Positions 49,919-59,313 are shown, counted from the stretch's first letter. The stretch is DNA of 64,000 nucleotides from Changshengia sp963803165 (GCA_963803165.1 CAWDLK010000001.1:186001-250000); one strand, 5' to 3'. Notes: a model not told the origin generated them from the sequence alone. Made by a program: numbers and translations.

Positions 49919-51022
49919 GTGGAACGCATCGGCGTGGCGGTGATCGGGTACGGCCTGGCCGGCTCGGTGTTCCACGCCCCGCTGGTGGCGGCGACCCCCG
50001 GCCTCGAGGTGAGGGCGATCGTGACCGCCAACCCGGAGCGGCGCCATGCGGCGGAGCGCGACTTCCCCGCTGCCCGGATCGTGACCGGCGCCGACCGCCT
50101 CTGGGAGGACTGCGCCGACATCGGGCTGGTGGTGGTCGCGACGCCCAACCACCTCCACGCGACCCAGGCGATCACCGCCCTGGAGCACGGGCTGGCAGTC
50201 GTCGTCGACAAGCCGATGGCCCTGAGCACGGGCGAGGCCGGCGCGATGCTGGCGGCGGCCGGGCGCACCGGCGGGCTGCTCGCGGTCTTCCAGAACCGCC
50301 GGTGGGACAGCGACTTCCTGCTGCTCCGCGAGATGGTGGGAGACGGCCGGCTCGGCGGTCTCTTCCGGGTGGAGAGCCGCTTCGAGCGCTTTCGCCTCGA
50401 GGTGGATCCGCGCTCCTGGCGGGAGCAGACCAGCCCGGAGGCGGGCGGAGGGCTGCTCCTCGACCTCGGCAGCCACCTCATCGACCAGGCGCTGCTGCTG
50501 CTCGGGCAGCCGTCGGGGGTGTACGCCGAGATCGCTCAGGTGCGCCCCGGGGCGATCGCCGACGACGACTGCTTCCTCGCCCTGAGCTTCCCCGGCGGCG
50601 CAAGGGCGCACCTCTGGATGAGCATCCTGGCGGCGTCGATCGGGCCTCGCTGGCGTGTGTGGGGTGATCGGGGGGCCCTCGAGGTGTGGGGGCTTGACCC
50701 TCAGGAGGCCTACATCCGGGCCGGCGGACGGCCCGCGGACCCGCAATACGGCAAGCCGGACGGAAGCCAGCGCGCCGCGTTCACGAGCGCGAGCGAGCCG
50801 AGCGCGGCACGCGAGGTCCAGGTGCCGGCCGGCCGTTACGTCGACTTCTACGCGGGGATGGCGGCGGCGATCCGCGGCGAGGCGGCGGTCCCCGTCCCGG
50901 CGCAGGCCGGGTGGGACGCGCTGGCCGTCATCGAGGCGGCGCGCCAGAGCGTGGCGAGCGGGCGGGTGGTCCGTCCCGAGTTCGGCTCCCGCCCGCTCCT
51001 GACGGCGGCTCAGAACCCGTAG
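49919..51022 (+). CDS. Gfo/Idh/MocA family oxidoreductase
   Basis: A 367-residue NAD(P)-dependent oxidoreductase. The N-terminal Rossmann motif is VAVIGYGLAGSVFH. VVVATPNHLHATQAI and the catalytic VVVDKPMALS (EKP-like with DKP) follow, and GGGLLLDLGSHLIDQALLLLG holds the conserved His. These enzymes act on sugars or inositols; the closest general type is the YhhX/MocA group. The GTG at 49919 follows CAGAAT (49906-49911) by 7 nt (leaderless). The 3' end overlaps the convergent CPBP gene by 13 bp. Confidence 0.93.
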   Translation: MERIGVAVIGYGLAGSVFHAPLVAATPGLEVRAIVTANPERRHAAERDFPAARIVTGADRLWEDCADIGLVVVATPNHLHATQAITALEHGLAVVVDKPMALSTGEAGAMLAAAGRTGGLLAVFQNRRWDSDFLLLREMVGDGRLGGLFRVESRFERFRLEVDPRSWREQTSPEAGGGLLLDLGSHLIDQALLLLGQPSGVYAEIAQVRPGAIADDDCFLALSFPGGARAHLWMSILAASIGPRWRVWGDRGALEVWGLDPQEAYIRAGGRPADPQYGKPDGSQRAAFTSASEPSAAREVQVPAGRYVDFYAGMAAAIRGEAAVPVPAQAGWDALAVIEAARQSVASGRVVRPEFGSRPLLTAAQNP

Positions 51023-51891
51023 AGCCCGGGGAGGACGGCGAGGGTCACGACGACGTCGGCGACGCCGTGGACGACGACCGCCGGCCAGATGGAGCCGGTC
51101 TTCTGGGTCGCCCAGCCCAGCACGAAGCCGAGCAGCATGGTCAGCGGGACGAAGGGGGCCACCGGGCCCTGGTACACGATGGCCAGGTGGGCCAGGCCGA
51201 AGACCACCGCCTGGGTGGCGTTGGCGGTCAGCGGCGAGGTGAGCCTCTCCAGGCTGCCGAGGAGGAGGCCGCGGAACTGGAGCTCCTGGGCCGCCCCCTG
51301 GAGCATGTTGGCGGGGACCAGCCAGGGGGCGTCGCGCACCAGGGCGACCACGGGGAGGCCCTCGCGGCCGAGCACGGGCGCCGGGATGAGCAGGAAGACG
51401 AGCAGGAAGAGGACCGTGCCGGCCCCGGCGAGGGCCACCGCCGGCCAGCCGAGGTGGAGGAGGCGCAGGTGGGGCAGCTCGCGACGCACCACCAGCCAGA
51501 GCACACCGATGATGGCTGCGGTGACCAGGAACCAGGCCGCGGAGGCGTAGAGGTTGGCCTGGTCGCCGGTCTGATGGACCCCGGCGTCGGCGAGCAGGGC
51601 CGGCGCACCCAGGAAGGCCGACCAGGAGAGGGTGACGGCGACCAGGCTGACCAGGATCAGCCGTGCGCCGGCCAGGCGGGGCACGGCGACGGAGACGGCC
51701 AGCAGGCCGAGCGCGACTCCGCTGGCGCGGAGCGTGTAGGGGTCGAGGCCGTTGGGATCGCTGTAGAGGTTGGGAAGGAGCACGACCGCCGCCAGGGCCG
51801 CGAGCGCGATGAGCAGAGGAAGCAGCCGTGCCCCCCCGGGCGAGGTGAGGCCGGGAGCGGGAGGCGGCCCCGCGGGCTGGGCCTCAGACAT
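51010..51891 (-). CDS. CPBP family intramembrane glutamic endopeptidase
   Basis: A 293-residue membrane protein with about eight TM helices. The Abi/CPBP (Rce1-like) motifs are visible. The first is a variant QELQFRG in place of EExxxR; the second has His in FGLAHLAI; the third has His in VVVHGVADVV. The leading Glu of motif 1 is a Gln, so activity is not assured. Bacterial members process prenylated or small peptides or give bacteriocin immunity. The ATG (51889-51891) overlaps the lipoate-ligase-like gene by 8 bp. Confidence 0.87.
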   Translation of the reverse strand: MSEAQPAGPPPAPGLTSPGGARLLPLLIALAALAAVVLLPNLYSDPNGLDPYTLRASGVALGLLAVSVAVPRLAGARLILVSLVAVTLSWSAFLGAPALLADAGVHQTGDQANLYASAAWFLVTAAIIGVLWLVVRRELPHLRLLHLGWPAVALAGAGTVLFLLVFLLIPAPVLGREGLPVVALVRDAPWLVPANMLQGAAQELQFRGLLLGSLERLTSPLTANATQAVVFGLAHLAIVYQGPVAPFVPLTMLLGFVLGWATQKTGSIWPAVVVHGVADVVVTLAVLPGLYGF

Positions 51892-52579
51892 CCCGCCAGC
51901 GCTCGATGACCTCGGTCACCCCCAGTCGGGGCTGGCCGGCAGCCTCGGCCAGCGAGGTGTTGGCGGCGGGCACGACATCGACCCCGATGAGACGGTGGCA
52001 GGCGACCAGGAGGTCCATGTCGTCCTCGGCGATGGGCGCGACGGCCATCATCCCGCGCATCACCACCCAGTCGCGGGTGACCCGATAGCCGAGTCCGACG
52101 AGCTTGCGCCCGCCCACCGAGACGTCGCTGAAGCCGGGACACCAGCCCCCCTCCACCCGTCCCGTGCCCGCGACCACACCGAAGCCTGCGAGCGCGATGT
52201 TGAACCAGCCCATGAGCGCTCCGTGCATCCAATCGAGGGGCATCCCCCGCTGCGGCGGGGGCACCCCGACCGCGGAGAGGCCGAGCCACCCGGGGCCGCC
52301 GATGACGAAGGTGCCGCCGGCGGGGCTGGTGGCCAGCCCGGGGAGGCCGGGGAGAGCGCGGACCGCCTCGAGCAGCTCCGCCCGGCGCGCCAGCCCGGCG
52401 CCCACCGCCACCCGGCGAAGCGTGGTGCGGAGCTGCACCGCCACCGTGCCGGGCGCACCGGCGAGATGGAGGGGCAGCTCCGGTGGGTCCTCTGCCCCGC
52501 TCTCGGCGGCGACCTCCGCGACCCGGACCCGCCCACCCGCCGGTGCGCTGGGCGCACCGTCCTCCCGATCCTCGCTCAC
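51884..52579 (-). CDS. Lipoate-protein ligase A-like (BPL/LplA/LipB fold)
   Basis: A 231-residue protein with the biotin/lipoate ligase fold: VAVGAGLARRAELLEAVRAL, SPAGGTFVIGGPGWLGLSAVG (in place of the usual RRxTGGGxVxHxPG), and the conserved lysine block DVSVGGRKLVGLGYRVTRD. The Lys that contacts the carboxyl is present, but the RRxTGG and H-x-P-G positions are altered, so substrate and activity are uncertain. GTG 52577-52579 follows TACCGT (52586-52591) by 6 nt. It heads an operon with the CPBP protease. Confidence 0.75.
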   Translation of the reverse strand: MSEDREDGAPSAPAGGRVRVAEVAAESGAEDPPELPLHLAGAPGTVAVQLRTTLRRVAVGAGLARRAELLEAVRALPGLPGLATSPAGGTFVIGGPGWLGLSAVGVPPPQRGMPLDWMHGALMGWFNIALAGFGVVAGTGRVEGGWCPGFSDVSVGGRKLVGLGYRVTRDWVVMRGMMAVAPIAEDDMDLLVACHRLIGVDVVPAANTSLAEAAGQPRLGVTEVIERWRDV

Positions 52580-52640
52580 CGGCCGACGGTAGCGCAGCCG
52601 GGGGCGCCCGCCGGACCCTGACATGGGAGGATTGCGAGCC

Positions 52641-53600
52641 GTGCCCGATCCGCAACCGGTGCCCGATCGCCACCTCCACAGCGAGTGCTCGTGGGACGCG
52701 GCCCACGGAGACATGAGGGAGACCTGTGCCCGGGCGGCCGCGGCGGGGCTGGCGGCGGTCGCCTTCACCGAGCACGCGGACTTCACCGTCTGGGTGCGCG
52801 GGCCGGCGGCGGGGAGCGCGGCGCCGGCGGGCTCCACCAAGGACCGCGACGCGGGTGGTGCCGCGGCCCGGAGTCGCTGGGACTGGTCGCCGGGACGCCT
52901 CCCCGGGCGGCCCTGGCCGGTGCGGGTGCCGGCCACCGAGGGCCGGGGCGGGGAGCTCGACATCACCGGGTACTGGGAGGCGATCGACCGCTGCCGCGCG
53001 GCGTTCCCCACCCTGAGGATCGAGTCGGGGGTGGAGCTGGGCGAGCCGCACCTCTTCCCGGAGCAGGTCGCCCGCCTCCTCGGCCACCGGCCTCTCGACC
53101 GCGTCCTCGGCTCGCAGCATGCCGTCGAGATCGAGGGGGAGCTGGTGGACATGAGCATCCCCGAGGTGCTCTCCCCGGAGCAGGCGGGCCCCCGGTTCCG
53201 GCGCTACCTCGCCGCCACCGTCGAGCTGGTGGAGAGCTCCGCGCCCTTCGGGATCCTCGCCCACCTGGACTATCCGAAGCGGTTCTGGCCCCACTCCACG
53301 CTGCGCTTCGACGAGCGGGACTTCGAAGACGAGTACCGCGCGGTGCTGGCCGCCCTCGCCCGGAGCGGGCGGGCCCTGGAGGTCAACAGCAGCCGGGCCA
53401 TGGGCCCCCCGCGGGCGCCCTGCCCCGGCCTCCTGCCACTGCGCTGGTGGCACGAGGCCGGCGGCGAGGCGATCAGCTTCGGGAGCGACGCCCACCGCCC
53501 CGAGGACCTGGCCGCCGGGCTGGCGGACGCCGCGGCGATGGCCGAGGCGGCCGGCTTCCGGTCCGGCAGCGATCCACTCCAGCTCTGGCTCCGGAGCTGA
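52641..53600 (+). CDS. PHP-domain phosphoesterase, histidinol-phosphatase type
   Basis: A PHP-fold metal-dependent phosphoesterase of about 319 residues. The metal-binding motifs run in order: RHLHSECSWD, AFTEHADF, SGVELGEPH, VLGSQHAVE, ILAHLDYPKRF and FGSDAHRPEDL. This set matches the HisK-type histidinol phosphatases. No his genes are nearby, so another phosphate ester is possible. A 40-residue insert (about 60-105; AAGSAAPAGSTKDRDAGGA) is low complexity. GTG 52641 with GGGAGGA 9 nt upstream is preferred; ATG 52623 is the alternative. Confidence 0.86.
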   Translation: MPDPQPVPDRHLHSECSWDAAHGDMRETCARAAAAGLAAVAFTEHADFTVWVRGPAAGSAAPAGSTKDRDAGGAAARSRWDWSPGRLPGRPWPVRVPATEGRGGELDITGYWEAIDRCRAAFPTLRIESGVELGEPHLFPEQVARLLGHRPLDRVLGSQHAVEIEGELVDMSIPEVLSPEQAGPRFRRYLAATVELVESSAPFGILAHLDYPKRFWPHSTLRFDERDFEDEYRAVLAALARSGRALEVNSSRAMGPPRAPCPGLLPLRWWHEAGGEAISFGSDAHRPEDLAAGLADAAAMAEAAGFRSGSDPLQLWLRS

Positions 53601-53716
53601 GCCCTCCCAGGGCCCGCGGTCCTTGCGCCGGGCCCGGCTGATGGCGTCCGGCTCTGTCGGACCGCCGGCGGCGCGCGATGATGGGAGCAGCGCGGACATT
53701 TGCAGGAGGTGCGGTC

Positions 53717-54199
53717 ATGGTCAGTGCCGATGCCGGAATCGAGATGGGGATCACCGCCGACGAGCGGTCAGGGGTCGCCCGTGGCCTCTCGCGGCTGCTC
53801 GCCGACACGTACACCCTGTATCTCAAGACCCACAACTACCACTGGAACGTCACCGGGCCCATGTTCGCGTCGCTGCACCTGATGTTCGAGACCGAGTACA
53901 TGGAGCTGGCCCTCGCGGTCGACGAGATCGCGGAGAGGATTCGCGCCCTCGGCGTCCGAGCGCCCGCTTCCTACCGCGAGTTCTCGGCCCTCGCCACCAT
54001 CGCCGAGGACGTCGACACGCCTGACGCCACCGAGATGATCCGGCGCCTCGGCAAGGACCAGGAGGTGCTGGTTCGCGTCGCCCGCGAGGTCTTCCCCGTG
54101 GCCGAGGCGGCCCGGGACCAGTCCACCCTGGACCTGCTGACCCGACGGATGCAGATCCACGAGAAGACGGCCTGGATGCTCCGCAGCCTGCTGCAGTGA
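53717..54199 (+). CDS. dps: Dps/ferritin-like DNA-protecting protein
   Basis: A 160-residue Dps family protein that stores iron and protects DNA from peroxide. The shared ferroxidase site is visible: THNYHWNVTGPMFASLHLMFE (His, His) and MELALAVDEIAERIRALG (Asp, Glu). Dodecamer formation is typical. The N-terminus is short, so DNA binding may be weak. The ATG at 53717 has a perfect AGGAGGTG 5 nt upstream, the best ribosome binding site in the window, which suggests high expression and a leadered mRNA. Confidence 0.95.
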   Translation: MVSADAGIEMGITADERSGVARGLSRLLADTYTLYLKTHNYHWNVTGPMFASLHLMFETEYMELALAVDEIAERIRALGVRAPASYREFSALATIAEDVDTPDATEMIRRLGKDQEVLVRVAREVFPVAEAARDQSTLDLLTRRMQIHEKTAWMLRSLLQ

Positions 54200-54366
54200 G
54201 CCCGACCGTGGGCCGACTGGAACGGGTGGAGGTCGTGCCGGAGGATGGGCGCGGCCGCCCGGGGCTCCGGAGCTAGCGATCGCGCTCGCGGCCCCGGGCT
54301 CCGGCGGGGAGCTCGGAGCCCCACCCGACCGGGTGCGACCGGATACGCTGCGCATGCTCGATCCGC

Positions 54367-55668
54367 GTGCCAGGAGGCCCGACCATCAGCGTCACCATCC
54401 TCATCGGCGGCCAGTGGGGCGACGAGGGCAAGGGGAAGATCATCGACCTCCTGGCCGGCTCGGTCGATCTGGTGGTCCGCTCCCAGGGCGGCGACAACGC
54501 CGGCCACACCGTGGTCACCGACGGGCAGACCTTCAAGTTCCGGCTGATCCCGAGCGGCATCCTCTCGCCCAGCACCACCTGCGTCATCGGCCACGGCATG
54601 GTCGTCAACCCGAAGTCGTTCCTCGCCGAGCTCGACGAGCTGCACGCCCACGGGGTGAGCACGGACAACCTGGTGATCAGCGACCGAGCCCACATGGTGA
54701 TGCCCTACCACCCCGTCTTCGACCGCCTGGGCGAGCAGCAGCGCGGTGACGACCGTCTCGGCACCACCCACCGCGGCATCGGGCCCGCCTACGAGGACAA
54801 GGTGCGACGGGTCGGCTTCCGCATCGGCGACCTCACCAAGCCGGTCTTCCTCGAGAAGAAGCTGCGATTCGTCCTCCGGCTCAAGAACGAATCGCTCACC
54901 CGGCTGTACGACCACGAGCCGTTCGACGAGCGGGCGATCCTCGACGAGTACCTCGGCTACGCCGAGCGTCTCGAGCCCCACATCCGCGACATCTACCCGA
55001 TCATCCAGGGCGCCCTGCGCGAGGATCGCCGGATCCTCTGCGAGGGCGCCCAGGGGGCGATGCTCGATCTCGACCTGGGCACCTACCCCTACGTCACCTC
55101 CTCGGCGCCGACCGCCGGCGGGGCGCTCACCGGGAGCGGCATCCCTCCCTCGCGGGTGACCAGGACGATCGGAGTCTTCAAGGCCTACACGACCCGCGTC
55201 GGCTACGGTCCCTTCCCCACCGAGCTGGACGGGGACCTCGGCGAGCTGATCCGGGAGGTGGGGAGCGAGTTCGGCACGGTGACCGGGCGGGCCCGGCGGG
55301 TGGGCTGGTTCGATGCCTCGGTGGCCCGCTACTCGGTGAACACCAACGGCATCGACTCCATGGCGATCACCAAGGTCGACGTCCTCGACCAGATCGAGAC
55401 CCTGAGGATCGCGACCGGATACCGGAGCAAGGGCGAGGAGTGGGACCACCCCATGTCCAACATCTCCCACCTCAAGCATGCCGAGCCGGTGTACGAGGAG
55501 ATGCCCGGCTGGCTCGCGTCGACCCGCGAATGCCGCCGCTTCGAGGACCTGCCGGCCGCCTGCCAGGCGTACGTCGAGCGTCTCGGCGAGCTGGCGGGGG
55601 CGTCCGTGGACGTGGTCTCGGTGGGCCCGGACCGCGAGCACACCCTGGTCCGCCGGTCGATCGTGTGA
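54367..55668 (+). CDS. purA: Adenylosuccinate synthetase
   Basis: A 433-residue GTP-dependent enzyme joining IMP and aspartate, the first committed step of AMP synthesis. Motifs are GGQWGDEGKGK (13-23), GGDNAGHT, GTTHRGIGPAYEDKVRR, EGAQGAMLDLDLGTYPYVTSS, GRARRVGWFDA and TKVDVLD. Full length and intact. The GTG at 54367 lies 17 nt after TACGCT (54344-54349); an ATG at 54354 is out of frame. A nearby AGGAGG (54372) lies inside the coding frame, so the start might be slightly later, but no start codon follows. Confidence 0.96.
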   Translation: MPGGPTISVTILIGGQWGDEGKGKIIDLLAGSVDLVVRSQGGDNAGHTVVTDGQTFKFRLIPSGILSPSTTCVIGHGMVVNPKSFLAELDELHAHGVSTDNLVISDRAHMVMPYHPVFDRLGEQQRGDDRLGTTHRGIGPAYEDKVRRVGFRIGDLTKPVFLEKKLRFVLRLKNESLTRLYDHEPFDERAILDEYLGYAERLEPHIRDIYPIIQGALREDRRILCEGAQGAMLDLDLGTYPYVTSSAPTAGGALTGSGIPPSRVTRTIGVFKAYTTRVGYGPFPTELDGDLGELIREVGSEFGTVTGRARRVGWFDASVARYSVNTNGIDSMAITKVDVLDQIETLRIATGYRSKGEEWDHPMSNISHLKHAEPVYEEMPGWLASTRECRRFEDLPAACQAYVERLGELAGASVDVVSVGPDREHTLVRRSIV

Positions 55669-55750
55669 GTTATCCTGGCCCGGCTCGCCGGCCCCCGCGG
55701 CCGGCCCGGGCGGGGACCCCACCCCTGCGCCACAGCTGATTCGCCCGCCC

Positions 55751-57157
55751 TTGGAAGCCACTCGGATCGCCACTGCCACCAGGAACCCTACCCCCCCACG
55801 TCACCGGCTGAGACCGCCACGGATCGCGGCACCTCTGCTGGCCGGCGCGGCCGCCGCGCTCCTCGTCGGCGCGGCGCTGGCGGGGGAGGCCGGCGCCGCC
55901 GGATGGGCGCCGGCGGGGAGCCTGGCCGGGCTCGGCGATGGGCGCATCTGGCAGGTCGTCTTCGCCCCAGGCGACCCCCTCCTCGCCGCGGCGGCGACCG
56001 ACAACGGCGTGTACGTCAGCCTCGACGGCGGGAACACGTGGTCGTCCTCGGGGCTCCACGGCTCGCGGGCCTGGGCGGTGGCCATCCAGTCCGGGGCGCT
56101 GGGGGCCGAGACCCTCTACGCCGGCCTCGCCGGCTCGGGGATCCGGGTCTCCACCGACGAGGGCAAGACTTGGACCGACAGCTCCTCCGGGCTCCCCAAC
56201 CTCGACGTCCGGGACATCGCGGTGACCACGGGCGGGCTGGCCGCCGGCACCGACGACGGCGTCGCCCTCTCCGCGACCGGCAGCACCTGGTACGCGGGAG
56301 GCCTGACCGGGGACAGCATCAGCGCGGTGGCGGGGATCCCGGGCGCCCCCGGTCCCGTCTTCTATGCCGGGGTCGACTACCCCAACACCGGCAGGAGCTA
56401 CCTCTACCGGCGGGACCCGACCAGCGGGCTGTGGACGGCGGTCACCGCCGGGCTCCCCAGCGGTGACGTGGTGGATTCGATCAGCATCGGGGCCACCACC
56501 GAGTTGATCACCGCCAACCCGATCCTGGTCACCACCGCCAAGGGCACGTACCGCTCGGGCGACGGGGGCATCACCTGGACCGCGAGCAACGGCATCCCCC
56601 AGAACACCTACCTCACGGACGCCGTCTACAGCCCCCTCGACCCCAACCTCGTCTACGCCGGGGCCGATGCGGGCGGGAGCAGCGGGGGCGGCCTCTTCCG
56701 CTCCACCGACGGCGGCCAGACCTTCACCGCCGCGAACCAGGGCCTGCCGACCGACCACAGCTCGGGGGAGCCGGCGCGTCAGGAGGTGGAGAGCGTTGCG
56801 GTGGCGCCCGGGCAGCCGTACGCGACGGTGATCGCCGCCCTCGACCCTTACCAGGGCGATGCGGCGGTGTACGTCGAGGTGGACACCGGCGCGCCGTCGC
56901 CCCCCGTGCTCACCACCGCCTCGGCCTCCGCCGGCACCCTTCCGGCCTCGGCCCTCGGCACGCCGACGCCCACCGTCCAGGGGGCACCCGGGCAGCCGCA
57001 GCCCACCCCGACCCCCTCGTCCTCGCTGATCGGGGGAGTGGCGGGAGCGGTCTTCCACTTCCCCACCCCGCTCATCTTCGAGCTGGCCTTCGTGATCCTG
57101 GTGGTCGCGCTCTTCGTCCGCTGGCGCCGCCACTACTACGTCGACGGGCCCCCGTAG
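55751..57157 (+). CDS. Exported BNR/VPS10-like beta-propeller protein with C-terminal TM
   Basis: About 468 residues. A basic N-terminus and hydrophobic export segment (IAAPLLAGAAAALLVGAALAG) are followed by repeated blades with the Asp-box (NGVYVSLDGGNTWSSS, VSTDEGKTWTDSS, TYRSGDGGITWTASN, LFRSTDGGQTFTAAN). A Thr/Pro linker and a C-terminal TM helix with RWRRH follow. Asp-box propellers bind or hydrolyse surface sugars or assemble membrane complexes (YCF48). The start is uncertain: TTG 55751 is the only standard start codon left before the signal segment. The 3' end overlaps the kinase gene by 22 bp. Confidence 0.78.
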   Translation: MEATRIATATRNPTPPRHRLRPPRIAAPLLAGAAAALLVGAALAGEAGAAGWAPAGSLAGLGDGRIWQVVFAPGDPLLAAAATDNGVYVSLDGGNTWSSSGLHGSRAWAVAIQSGALGAETLYAGLAGSGIRVSTDEGKTWTDSSSGLPNLDVRDIAVTTGGLAAGTDDGVALSATGSTWYAGGLTGDSISAVAGIPGAPGPVFYAGVDYPNTGRSYLYRRDPTSGLWTAVTAGLPSGDVVDSISIGATTELITANPILVTTAKGTYRSGDGGITWTASNGIPQNTYLTDAVYSPLDPNLVYAGADAGGSSGGGLFRSTDGGQTFTAANQGLPTDHSSGEPARQEVESVAVAPGQPYATVIAALDPYQGDAAVYVEVDTGAPSPPVLTTASASAGTLPASALGTPTPTVQGAPGQPQPTPTPSSSLIGGVAGAVFHFPTPLIFELAFVILVVALFVRWRRHYYVDGPP

Positions 57158-58608
57158 GTCCCCTGCCCGGCGCGGCGCGCCAGGGGGAGCCAGAAGGTGA
57201 CGGTGGTCCCCGCGCCCTCGGCGCTGGCGATGGCGACGTCCCCACCCTGAGCACGGGCCAGCCCCAGCACGATGGCCAGCCCCAGCCCGCTGCCCCCGTC
57301 CTCGCGGTTGCGCGTCTTCTCCCCGCGGAAGAAGCGCTCGAAGACGTGGGGAAGGTCGGACGCCGGGATCCCCGGCCCGTCGTCGTGGGCGTCGACCCGA
57401 GCCCGCCCCCTCTCGACCCGCACCGACCAGAGCTGGCGCGCCCCGGGCGCATACCTGCAGGAGTTGGTGAGCAGGTTGCGGACGATGGTGGCGACGGCGT
57501 CGCGGGTGCAGTGGACGGTCACCGGCCCGGGCGGGAGGTCGCGATCCACGCGCTGCGGCATCCCCGGCACCCCCTCGTCGAGGAGCCTCGCCACCGCCGC
57601 CACCAGGTCGAGGTCCTCCGCCGCCTGCTGCGACCGGGCGTCCATCCGGGCGAGGGTCAGCAGGTCGAGGACGAGGACGCGGAGCCGGTCCGCCTCCCGG
57701 GCCATCATCCCCAGCGCCGAGCTCATGGCTTCCGGGCCCTGGGCCGCCCCCCGGCGGAGGACCTCGATGTAGCCGGAGAGAGCGGTGACCGGCGTCCTCA
57801 GCTCATGGGACGCGTCGGCGATGAAGCGCCGCACCCGGGACTCCGATTCCTGCTGGATCGCGAACGCCTCCTCGATGCGGTCCGCCATGTGGTCGAAGGC
57901 GCCGGCCAGCTGGCCCACCTCGTCGTCGCGCGGGATCAGGCGGCTCCGGGCCCGCAGGTCGCCGCCGGCGAGCTCCTCTGCGGTGACCGTCAGGCGGCGG
58001 AGCGGGCGAAGGGCTCCGCCGGTGACCACGATCCCGATGGTGAGCACGAGCAGCAGTAGCACGCCTCCCCCGATGGCGAGGCCGGCGAGGTCGCCGGAGA
58101 GGACGCTGTCGATCGGGGTCATCGGCTCCGAGACCTCGACCACGGCCACGGCGCGCCGGACGGTGAGGTCGCTCACCCCCACCGGGAAGCCCACCACCAG
58201 GTCGGAGCCGACGACCTGGTGCTGCACGCTCCCGCGGGCGACCAGGGCGTCGAAGGTGATGCCGCCGAGTGATGGGGGATCGGCGCCGGGCGGGACCACG
58301 TCGCGGCGGACGCCGAGGGGGCCGTAGAGGGCGACGCTCACCGACTGGCCGGACGCCGAGCGGATCAGGACGGCGAGGGTGCGCACCCTCTCGGCCTCCG
58401 AGGTGGAGGTCAGGTCGCCGGCCGCATAGAGCCTCCGGGCCGCGACCAGGTCGCCGCTCAGCGTGGCCACCCGGCCGTCGATGAGGCTCCCCCGCAGCAT
58501 CACGTACTGGAAGGCGCCCAGCCCGACCAGCAGCACCGCGATCAGCGCCAGGTAGGTCAGGGTGAGCCGCCAGCGGAGACTGCGGAGCGCCCGGCCGAAA
58601 CGGCTCAC
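57136..58608 (-). CDS. Sensor histidine kinase (OmpR/EnvZ type)
   Basis: A 490-residue sensor kinase. TM1 is at about 13-40, then a periplasmic-side sensor to about 180, TM2 (GGGVLLLLVLTIGIVVTGG) and HAMP (LRPLRRLTVTAEELAGGDL). HisKA has the phospho-His in DASHELRTPVTALSGYIE near 265. HATPase_c has NLLTNSCRY, DDGPGIPASDL, FFRGEKTR and GSGLGLAIV. It is the second gene of a two-component operon. The GTG at 58606-58608 has GAGGTGA 4 nt upstream, overlapping the end of the regulator gene. Signal unknown. Confidence 0.95.
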   Translation of the reverse strand: MSRFGRALRSLRWRLTLTYLALIAVLLVGLGAFQYVMLRGSLIDGRVATLSGDLVAARRLYAAGDLTSTSEAERVRTLAVLIRSASGQSVSVALYGPLGVRRDVVPPGADPPSLGGITFDALVARGSVQHQVVGSDLVVGFPVGVSDLTVRRAVAVVEVSEPMTPIDSVLSGDLAGLAIGGGVLLLLVLTIGIVVTGGALRPLRRLTVTAEELAGGDLRARSRLIPRDDEVGQLAGAFDHMADRIEEAFAIQQESESRVRRFIADASHELRTPVTALSGYIEVLRRGAAQGPEAMSSALGMMAREADRLRVLVLDLLTLARMDARSQQAAEDLDLVAAVARLLDEGVPGMPQRVDRDLPPGPVTVHCTRDAVATIVRNLLTNSCRYAPGARQLWSVRVERGRARVDAHDDGPGIPASDLPHVFERFFRGEKTRNREDGGSGLGLAIVLGLARAQGGDVAIASAEGAGTTVTFWLPLARRAGQGTYGGPST

Positions 58609-58617
58609 GGGGTCACC

Positions 58618-59313
58618 TCACTCCCGGGCCACCCCGCTCGCCGCGTGCAGGCGGTAGCCGACGCCGCGCACGGTCTGGATACGCCGGTGATCGGTGTCGC
58701 CCAGCTTCTGCCGGAGGTAGCGGATGTAGACCTCGACGTTGTTCTCGTCGCCGAAGAAGGTGTGACCCCAGACCTCGTCGAGGAGCCGCTGACGGGGCAC
58801 GACCTGGTGGGAGTTGAGCGCGAGGTAGTGGAGGAGGTCGTACTCGCGCACCGACAGCTCGAGCTGCCGATCGCCGACGTGGACCTCGCGGGTGGCGGTG
58901 TCGATGCTGAGATCGCCGACCTGCACCACCCGGTCGAGGTCCGGGTTGCGCCGCCGGAGGACCGCCCTGACCCGGGCGAGCAGCTCGGCGAACTCGAAGG
59001 GCTTGACCAGGTAGTCGTCGGCTCCGAGCTCGAGGCCCCGGACGCGGTCGGTGGTCTCGTCCCGCGCGCTCAGGATGATGATCCCGCGCCGCGCCTCGCC
59101 GGCGATGGCCCGGCACAGCTCGAAGCCGTCCAGCCTCGGCATCATGATGTCGAGGATCACCAGGTCCGGCTTGAACTCGTCGACGGCGCGCAGTCCCTGG
59201 CGTCCGTCGGCGGCGGTGGCCACCTCGTAGCCCTCGTGGTGCAGGCCGAGCTGGATGAAGTCGGTGATCGAGGGCTCGTCGTCGACCACCAGGATGCGGC
59301 CCCGCTCGCTCAT
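58618..59313 (-). CDS. OmpR/PhoB-family response regulator
   Basis: A 231-residue response regulator. The receiver has VVDDEPSIT, phospho-Asp in LVILDIMMPRLDG, Ser in LSARDE and Lys in YLVKPFEFAEL. The C-terminal winged helix (LELSVREYDLLHYLALNSHQVVPRQ, NNVEVYIRYLRQKLG, TVRGVGYRL) binds DNA. It is the first gene of the operon with the kinase 9 bp downstream. TATACT lies 11 nt before the ATG at 59311-59313. Targets are unknown; the divergent PAP2 gene starting 123 bp away is a candidate by position. Confidence 0.96.
   Translation of the reverse strand: MSERGRILVVDDEPSITDFIQLGLHHEGYEVATAADGRQGLRAVDEFKPDLVILDIMMPRLDGFELCRAIAGEARRGIIILSARDETTDRVRGLELGADDYLVKPFEFAELLARVRAVLRRRNPDLDRVVQVGDLSIDTATREVHVGDRQLELSVREYDLLHYLALNSHQVVPRQRLLDEVWGHTFFGDENNVEVYIRYLRQKLGDTDHRRIQTVRGVGYRLHAASGVARE

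Noticed and set aside
54200..54366. Small RNA or terminator in the GC-rich palindromic stretch before purA
   Set aside because: Several overlapping GC pairings are possible but none has a clear stem-loop with T-run, so no feature is claimed.
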